Positions 5,760 through 10,533 of a stretch of 10,533 nucleotides of DNA are shown one piece after another. The translations under genes were made by a program, and so were the position numbers. The notes below the pieces were generated by a model. The model was given only the letters and a program-made list of their open reading frames with translations, searched no databases and had not been told where the DNA came from. Position 1 is the first letter of the stretch. Each line of letters opens with the position of its first letter. The DNA is from Bordetella parapertussis (GTDB lineage: Bacteria > Pseudomonadota > Gammaproteobacteria > Burkholderiales > Burkholderiaceae_C). The DNA lies in contig CAMATW010000050.1 in assembly GCA_945861305.1 (NCBI GenBank), positions 1-10,533 on the forward strand, in the 5' to 3' direction.

Positions 5760-7394
5760 TCAATGCCCAGTAATTTGCAGCCTCCAGGATCTCCAAACTC
5801 CAGTGTCTCCAACTTGTCCGTCTTTGAGCTGAATCTGCCAACCCTGTTGCAACTGTCCCAGAGATGCGTTTTGCACCGAACCTCGAAGGCTCTCGCCCAT
5901 GTGTCGAACGCTGTGAAAGGTCCACCCGCGCGACAAGTCGCCACAAGGCCCGGACAGACTGGCCGGGCAGGAGTGCGGTTTGGCAAGTTGACTGCGCGTG
6001 CCGGAGGGTGAAATTAAAACCACGTCAAGATCAGCAACATAGGCATGGTCAACCTCCAGCGTGACCTGCACAGACTCCACAATATTCAAATCGCACCCCT
6101 CCAACCGGGTCATAGTAATCAGCGCAGGCGCAGGACTGTCGCCGATCGCTTGGTCAACCCGCTGCAGACCACTGTCGCAACGCCGCTCCGCTGGCAGACC
6201 AGCAAAGTTGCGCGCCGCTGAAACCGCGTCACCGGCATGCACACGACCAAAACCCACCCGTGGATGAAAACCCTGCGCATTCATAACCGAAGGCTCTGCC
6301 TTTTCTGGGCTTAAATCGGCTGGGCGAGCTGAACGCGCCAACAACCAACGCACATCTCGCCAACCCAGCGACGGGTTGGCCTCCAGCATCAGCGCAACCA
6401 CACCCGACACCATAGGGGCTGCGGCCGATGAGCCGCCCGCAAACGCGGCATAGTCTGCGTTTTCTGGCAGTGCCCCAGCAGCCAAGCCACGCGGGCCAGC
6501 TATATCGGTGGTCCAAATGTCTACACCTGCGTCGGTGCGGCGCAAAAGGCTCATTGACGGCGCACTGACCAACACATTGGCGCCAGGCTCGGCATACGAC
6601 GATGGACGGCCGCGGTGATCCACCGCCCCCACAGCCAACACGCCGGGGTGATTGACATAACCATCGCGGTTGCTGTCTTCATTGAGGCCGCCATTACCTG
6701 CAGCAAACACCACCACCGTGCCTCGGCCCCGTCTCCCTTGCCCAAGCGCAGCAGTCATGGCCTCGCGCCAAGCAGGGTCGCTACTTTGATAGCTAAACTG
6801 TCCGCTTGAAGAGTCAAGAGAGCCCCAGCTGTTGTTGACGATGTCGGCTCCTAAGTCAACGGCTGAGCGTAAGTTTGAAGCCACCAAGCCGGTTACAACA
6901 CCGTTGTAGGCCACAAATTTAGACTCTGGCGCCACACCCCGCCCGCCCAAGCTGTTGTTGGCGCTCGCCACAGCAATGCCCACCACTGCCGTGCCATGCG
7001 CATCGTCCCATTGACCGGCGTTGGGGTTGTAAGTTGCGTTGGGTGGTGCTGGCGGTGGAGAGGGGTCGAGGGCGGGCAGCCTGCCATTGATGGCGAACAC
7101 ATTCGCGACCAAATCGGGGTGATTCAGTTGCACCGCGCCATCCACAAAGGCCATCAACACGCCACGCCCCGTTTCCTTGACACCTTGCAAGCCAATGTCC
7201 ATGCCAGGTACACCACCGCTTTGCCCCGTGTTGAACAAGTGCCATTGGCGCTCAAGTAATGGGTCTGGGCCTAGCGTGGTCGGCGGCACAACGGGTGCAG
7301 GCCCAAAAGCCTGAGCTTCCTCGCCACCACCACCTCCTCCTCCGCAGCCAGACAGCAGGCCCGCCAGCAGCAAACTGACCATGACCGTCTTCAC
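5760..7394 (-). CDS. Kexin-like S8 serine protease lipoprotein with P/Homo-B domain
   Basis: This is a 544-residue protein read from GTG 7394. That start gives a basic n-region (Lys2) and lipobox LLSGC (Cys17), so it should be lipid-anchored. Seven glycines and a short Pro-rich linker follow. The S8 domain covers about 48-405: catalytic Asp85 in FVDGAVQ, His133 in HGTAVVGI, oxyanion Asn234 in AAGNGG, and Ser323 in GSSAAAP. The bases around Asp read D-G-A, where the family usually has D-x-G. Residues about 435-544 are a proprotein-convertase P domain (DLDVVLISPSGT, then a region with W and G, ending in a WRLQITG strand). No inhibitor-type propeptide fits in the roughly 30 residues before the catalytic domain. 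The start lies 7 bases past the stop of the Ig-like lipoprotein gene with TAGTGAG before it. ATG 7382 is a fallback start that loses the lysine. Confidence 0.9.
   Translation of the reverse strand: MKTVMVSLLLAGLLSGCGGGGGGGEEAQAFGPAPVVPPTTLGPDPLLERQWHLFNTGQSGGVPGMDIGLQGVKETGRGVLMAFVDGAVQLNHPDLVANVFAINGRLPALDPSPPPAPPNATYNPNAGQWDDAHGTAVVGIAVASANNSLGGRGVAPESKFVAYNGVVTGLVASNLRSAVDLGADIVNNSWGSLDSSSGQFSYQSSDPAWREAMTAALGQGRRGRGTVVVFAAGNGGLNEDSNRDGYVNHPGVLAVGAVDHRGRPSSYAEPGANVLVSAPSMSLLRRTDAGVDIWTTDIAGPRGLAAGALPENADYAAFAGGSSAAAPMVSGVVALMLEANPSLGWRDVRWLLARSARPADLSPEKAEPSVMNAQGFHPRVGFGRVHAGDAVSAARNFAGLPAERRCDSGLQRVDQAIGDSPAPALITMTRLEGCDLNIVESVQVTLEVDHAYVADLDVVLISPSGTRSQLAKPHSCPASLSGPCGDLSRGWTFHSVRHMGESLRGSVQNASLGQLQQGWQIQLKDGQVGDTGVWRSWRLQITGH
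7323..7343 (-). repeat. Poly-glycine codon tract in the S8 protease
   Basis: Three GGA, three GGT and one GGC codons follow the lipobox cysteine. The mRNA stretch GGAGGAGGAGG strongly resembles a Shine-Dalgarno site inside the gene. A matching seven-glycine tract occurs at 8365-8385 in the neighbour, and five GGT codons lie at 10519-10533 in the PhoX gene. Confidence 0.7.
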
Positions 7395-7401
7395 GCGCTC
7401 A

Positions 7402-8460
7402 CTACACAGGTTGAAAAACAAGCTCAATGGCATATTCGGTGCCCTGAGGGCCAGTTTGTTGGAACCAAAGCGTAATGGATCCCGCAGCCAACTGACTGGG
7501 TGCGAAATCCTGAAGCACGTTGCGTTTGAGATCTTGTGGCCCCATATGGCCGTAGACCAGCATGCGGCTGGTATCGAAACCCGCATCAAAGACCGTAGCA
7601 CGTTGCAAGGCATAAAAAGCGATCTGGTCAGGCGAAACATAGTGAACCAGCCGCAAGGCCTGCAGGCGCTGACCGACCGGAATGTCCCAGCGGACGTAGT
7701 CGGCGTCCCCCTTCACCACAGAGCCGTGTATCACCACAGTCCTGGCCTGCTGCAAAGACAGCACGCTGGGCTGCAAAGCGATGCTAGAGGCCTCGTGCCA
7801 TGTCGGGCTGTCCAGTTCCAAAAGGTTGACCCGCTCCAAAGGCGAACGGTTGCCCGCCAGGTCCACTTGCCGCAGCCAGAGCACGGTCAAGGCATTGCCC
7901 ATCAGGGCCAGGCTGTCTCCAGTTCCTGTGAGCCAAGTTCGCGTGTCATCTAAGGAGTATTCCCACTGTCCTGGGTTTTCAACCCCAGAAACCTTCACCA
8001 ATCGGGTCTGGTCTTGGGTCACCACGGCGGCTTGAACAGCGGCTGGCGGCATGGTGTCCAGCACGCAACTTACCATTTCGATCGCTGAGGTGTTGCCCAT
8101 GTTGTCAAAGGCGCGCACCCAGATGGTTTTGGCTCCGTCGCCCTGCACATTAAAGGTGTCACCTTGGCCCCGAATCCATGTTGCCCCCCTGTCAAAGGAA
8201 AACTCCCAGCTCTCAGGGCTATTGACACTCCAGGCACCGATGCGGGTCGTACCGTCGGTCACACTCAAGCCCGTGTCGGTAAAAGACAGCACAGGTTTGG
8301 CTAGAAATCTAACGACTCTCTCAGCTTGGCCCGCCCCAGTGTTAGAAGCTGATGGGCTAGCTTCACCGCCGCCGCCACCACCACCACAAGCAGCCAAGCA
8401 CAGGGTCAATGCGGCAGCAGGCATTGGCCGAGTGGCAAGACGTTGGAGGATCAAAGACAT
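7402..8460 (-). CDS. Lipoprotein with two Ig-like repeats and a PPC-like C-terminal domain
   Basis: This 352-residue protein has a signal peptide with lipobox LAAC (Cys25) and then seven glycines. Two repeats align over about 80 residues each (roughly 57-137 and 138-219). Each has a 'WE[FY]S-D---TW--G-GD' strand pair followed by 'W-R--D--GN-S', typical of bacterial Ig-like surface domains. The last part (about 236-352), with GDADYVRWDIPVGQ, resembles the pre-peptidase C-terminal (PPC) fold often joined to secreted proteases. It carries no visible catalytic motif. AAGGG (8470-8474) stands 9 bases before the ATG. It ends 7 bases before the S8 protease start, so the two are surely co-transcribed. 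It could be a substrate-binding or adhesive partner, or a folding helper or inhibitor of the protease. The function is not known. Confidence 0.75.
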   Translation of the reverse strand: MSLILQRLATRPMPAAALTLCLAACGGGGGGGEASPSASNTGAGQAERVVRFLAKPVLSFTDTGLSVTDGTTRIGAWSVNSPESWEFSFDRGATWIRGQGDTFNVQGDGAKTIWVRAFDNMGNTSAIEMVSCVLDTMPPAAVQAAVVTQDQTRLVKVSGVENPGQWEYSLDDTRTWLTGTGDSLALMGNALTVLWLRQVDLAGNRSPLERVNLLELDSPTWHEASSIALQPSVLSLQQARTVVIHGSVVKGDADYVRWDIPVGQRLQALRLVHYVSPDQIAFYALQRATVFDAGFDTSRMLVYGHMGPQDLKRNVLQDFAPSQLAAGSITLWFQQTGPQGTEYAIELVFQPV

Positions 8461-8538
8461 CGCTTGTAGCCCTTTGAATTAGCGAAATTGATGTGCGGTC
8501 TGTGCGGTGCAGGCACATTCACTTTGGAAAGGAAACAG

Positions 8539-8564
8539 AAAAAGGGCCACCCCAAGGGTGGCCC
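8539..8564 (-). terminator. Rho-independent terminator of the PhoX gene
   Basis: GGGCCACCC (8544-8552) and GGGTGGCCC (8556-8564) form a 9-pair stem with a three-base loop. Read on the minus strand it is followed by five U. It separates the PhoX gene from the lipoprotein-protease pair, which then needs its own promoter in 8461-8538 or depends on read-through; no convincing promoter was seen there. Confidence 0.85.
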
Positions 8565-8613
8565 AATCAGAGTCAACAACACCATGTTGGCAAGCCAACC
8601 GGTGCTTTGGACA

Positions 8614-10533
8614 TCAGGTACCGATCACGCCACCGTCGTTCTTGCGAATGACCACTGTGGCAGAGCGTGGGCGACCGCTAGAGGCGCCATCAGGCCATTT
8701 GGAAAAGACCGTTGGATTCGCGTTAGTCCAAGCAAGCTTCTCGGCATCGGTGGCCAGTGCCTTGTAAGCAGCCGGCGCACGGGGGTGTACGTTAGTAGCT
8801 GAACTGGAAATTTCTCCAGGGTGCTGGATGTTGATGAACATGGTGCGTGCATCTGGCGTCCAACACACGCCAGTAACTTCGCAAGCATCAGGCCCCACCA
8901 AGAAGCGGGTGATTTTCTTGGTGGCGATATCAGCTACCAACATCTGGTTGTTGCCTTGGTTCAAGTAGTTGCTAGTGTTTGCATAAGCGCCGTCAGTTTG
9001 AATCCACAAACGGCCTTCTGGGTCGACTTGGATGCCATCTGGCGAATTGAAGGTGTTGCTAGCGTCAATGAAGCTAGAGCCCTTCTTGTCACCTGTCAGT
9101 TCTGGGTTGCCAGCAATCACATAAATGTCCCAAATGAAGCTGGTGGCTGCAGCATCTTCACCAGTTTCATTGATGCGGATCACATGACCCCATAGATTGT
9201 CAGCACGTGGATTGACCTCATCCACGGGTGGACGGGCGGTACCAGCTGAAGTCGAACCGTTGACGTTGTTAACCGATGCTGTGGTCGTACCGCGACGGTT
9301 GTTGTTGGTGCAAGCCAAGAACACTTCACCTGGTTTGGTTCGGTTGGCAGCCACCCACTCTGGGCGGTCCATCATGGTGGCGCCAACACGGTCAGCGGCT
9401 TGGCGGGCCTTGATCATCACCTCGGCTTGGTCGGCAAAACCGTTCGCAACGGTCAAGTCGTTTTGGCCATGTACCAAGGCCACCCATTGGCCAGTGCCTT
9501 GGTTGTCGCCCGTTAACGTGCCAGCACTAAATTTGGCCACATACAAAATGCCCGCGTCCAACAGGTTGGCACCGCTGGTCTTATCGGCGGCGTTGTAAGT
9601 GCCGGTCGACACGAATTTGTAGAGATACTCGCTGACCTGGTCGTCGCCCGAATACACCACGGCCTTGTTCATCTTGGACAGCACGCACTCGGCATTCTCG
9701 TGCTTGAAACGGCCTAAGGCGGTGCGCTTCTTTGGTTTGCTGGCGGGGGCATATGGGTCAATCTCCACTATCCAGCCATGTCGGTTAGGTTCATTGGGGT
9801 TGAGATTGATATCAAATCGAGGATCGCTTTTGTGCCAGTTGTTGTAAGAAGCGGTATGTGCTACGCCATAACGTTTTTGCAAGTCGTTGGTGGTCACGGC
9901 TGTGTCAGAACCAAAGGCACCTTGGAAGTTCTCTTCAGCGGTAATAAAGGTGCCCCAAGGTGTCTGGCCAGCGCCGCAGTTACCGAGTGTGCCTAACACC
10001 TCAGTACCTGCGGAGTCGGCAGCGGTCTTCATCAAGGCATTACCAGCAGCCGGGCCAGTGATGGACATGGGTGTGTAAGCGGTGATGCGGCGGTTGTAAG
10101 AGGAGTTCTTCACATACTCCCACTTGCCAGCAGCATTGCGCACAACTTCGATGACCGACACGCCGACGGCAGCCTGTTCCTTTTTGGTAACGGCCAAGAG
10201 GTCGTTGCGTAAAAAGTTAGCCACAGTGTGGTTGTACTCTGGGTTGACGTACTCGTGGTTTAGAGCCAATAAACCGCGGCTGTTGCCATCGGTGCCTGGA
10301 AATGGGAAGAAGTTGATGCCGTCGTGGTTCTCTCCGGCCTGCTGCTCTTGCTGCTCCCAGCTTTCGCTGGCATCACCCTTAAAAGCGGGCGCGTTAGGCA
10401 AAATCGGATCACCCCAGCGGTACATCACATCGGCGGTGTAACCTTCGGGCACGATGACGGTATCACCCGTGCTGATCGGAAGACCCTTAAAACCAATGGT
10501 GCCAGGCGCGGGAGCCGCACCACCACCACCACC
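8614..10533 (-). CDS. PhoX/DUF839-family protein (alkaline phosphatase-like), 5' end outside the window
   Basis: 639 residues are visible; the frame stays open to the right edge, so the start, signal sequence and any lipobox are missing. The visible part opens with five glycines and an Ala/Pro linker, then GTIGFKGLPIS and YTADVMYRWGDP, the usual start of the PhoX fold. Other family signatures follow in order: LNHEYVNPE, GNCGAGQTPWGTFITAEEN, RPEWVA with CTNNNRRG, PDGIQVDPEGRLWIQTDG, FINIQHPGE, RPRSAT and a C-terminal DGGVIG. In PhoX enzymes this fold is a calcium/iron phosphatase that releases phosphate from organic phosphates outside the cytoplasm. The Cys in GNCGAG matches the iron-ligand region recalled for PhoX. 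Since DUF839 also includes uncharacterised relatives, phosphatase activity is probable, not shown. The poly-glycine start suggests lipid anchoring like its neighbours (inference). Confidence 0.85.
   Translation of the reverse strand, partial: GGGGGAAPAPGTIGFKGLPISTGDTVIVPEGYTADVMYRWGDPILPNAPAFKGDASESWEQQEQQAGENHDGINFFPFPGTDGNSRGLLALNHEYVNPEYNHTVANFLRNDLLAVTKKEQAAVGVSVIEVVRNAAGKWEYVKNSSYNRRITAYTPMSITGPAAGNALMKTAADSAGTEVLGTLGNCGAGQTPWGTFITAEENFQGAFGSDTAVTTNDLQKRYGVAHTASYNNWHKSDPRFDINLNPNEPNRHGWIVEIDPYAPASKPKKRTALGRFKHENAECVLSKMNKAVVYSGDDQVSEYLYKFVSTGTYNAADKTSGANLLDAGILYVAKFSAGTLTGDNQGTGQWVALVHGQNDLTVANGFADQAEVMIKARQAADRVGATMMDRPEWVAANRTKPGEVFLACTNNNRRGTTTASVNNVNGSTSAGTARPPVDEVNPRADNLWGHVIRINETGEDAAATSFIWDIYVIAGNPELTGDKKGSSFIDASNTFNSPDGIQVDPEGRLWIQTDGAYANTSNYLNQGNNQMLVADIATKKITRFLVGPDACEVTGVCWTPDARTMFINIQHPGEISSSATNVHPRAPAAYKALATDAEKLAWTNANPTVFSKWPDGASSGRPRSATVVIRKNDGGVIGT

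Noticed and set aside
7335..7343. GGAGGAGG as an internal ribosome site
   Set aside because: It is simply the GGA codons of the poly-glycine run, and no suitable start codon with a sensible frame follows it.
7395..7640. Upstream extension of the S8 protease frame to 7640
   Set aside because: It overlaps the Ig-like lipoprotein gene by about 240 bases, has no signal-like N-terminus, and would bury the clear lipobox at codon about 99.
7381..7953. 190-codon plus-strand open frame opposite the Ig-like lipoprotein gene
   Set aside because: It is a shadow of the minus-strand gene, rich in His/Gln/Arg with no domain and no ribosome site.
1..10533. CRISPR array, tRNA/rRNA, prophage or defence island
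   Set aside because: Both strands were read for spaced direct repeats, tRNA-like cloverleaf ends, integrase/transposase motifs and known defence domains; none was convincing.

Overview
This window looks like a chromosomal segment of a betaproteobacterium, most likely Burkholderiales/Comamonadaceae. The basis is gene content and protein style recalled from that group: an NAD-dependent formate dehydrogenase (fds) operon headed by an OFA-type transporter with a divergent ModE/PBP-like regulator, a PhoX-family protein, and lipoproteins with poly-glycine linkers. No database search was possible, so the genus is left open.

Region 1 (1-3327) is a formate/oxyanion module. On the minus strand a 13-segment OFA-family MFS transporter (365-2011) is followed after 7 bases by the start of fdsG (1-357, cut by the window edge); the rest of the fds operon should lie to the left. 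Diverging from the transporter is a regulator (2197-3285, plus) with a ModE-like winged helix and a periplasmic-binding-protein-like sensor domain. The 185-base gap between them holds several inverted repeats that are candidate operators. A bidirectional terminator (3302-3327) closes the regulator and also serves the next operon.

Region 2 (3348-5067) is a two-gene minus-strand operon for exported proteins. A DUF1007 protein, with a mature N-terminus His-Pro-His and an EF-hand loop, overlaps by ATGA a secreted cyclase-family (kynurenine-formamidase-like) metallohydrolase whose metal motif lacks two usual histidines.

Region 3 (5095-5759) is degraded sequence: the last ~90 codons of a PhoX-like gene with its terminator still present, abutting a plus-strand open-frame tail with its own terminator. 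The two broken 5' ends face each other, as a deletion would leave them. Tandem GTCAGG repeats follow.

Region 4 (5760-10533), all minus strand, starts at the right edge with a nearly complete PhoX/DUF839 protein (5' end outside the window) and its terminator. Then come a lipoprotein with two Ig-like repeats and a PPC-like C-terminal domain, and, 7 bases after its stop, a kexin-like S8 serine protease lipoprotein with a P/Homo-B domain and no visible propeptide. The last two look like a surface-protease pair. No CRISPR array, tRNA, rRNA, intact insertion sequence or defence system was seen. The most unusual items are the DUF1007-cyclase coupling, the protease plus Ig-like partner, and the deletion scar with the dead phoX paralogue.
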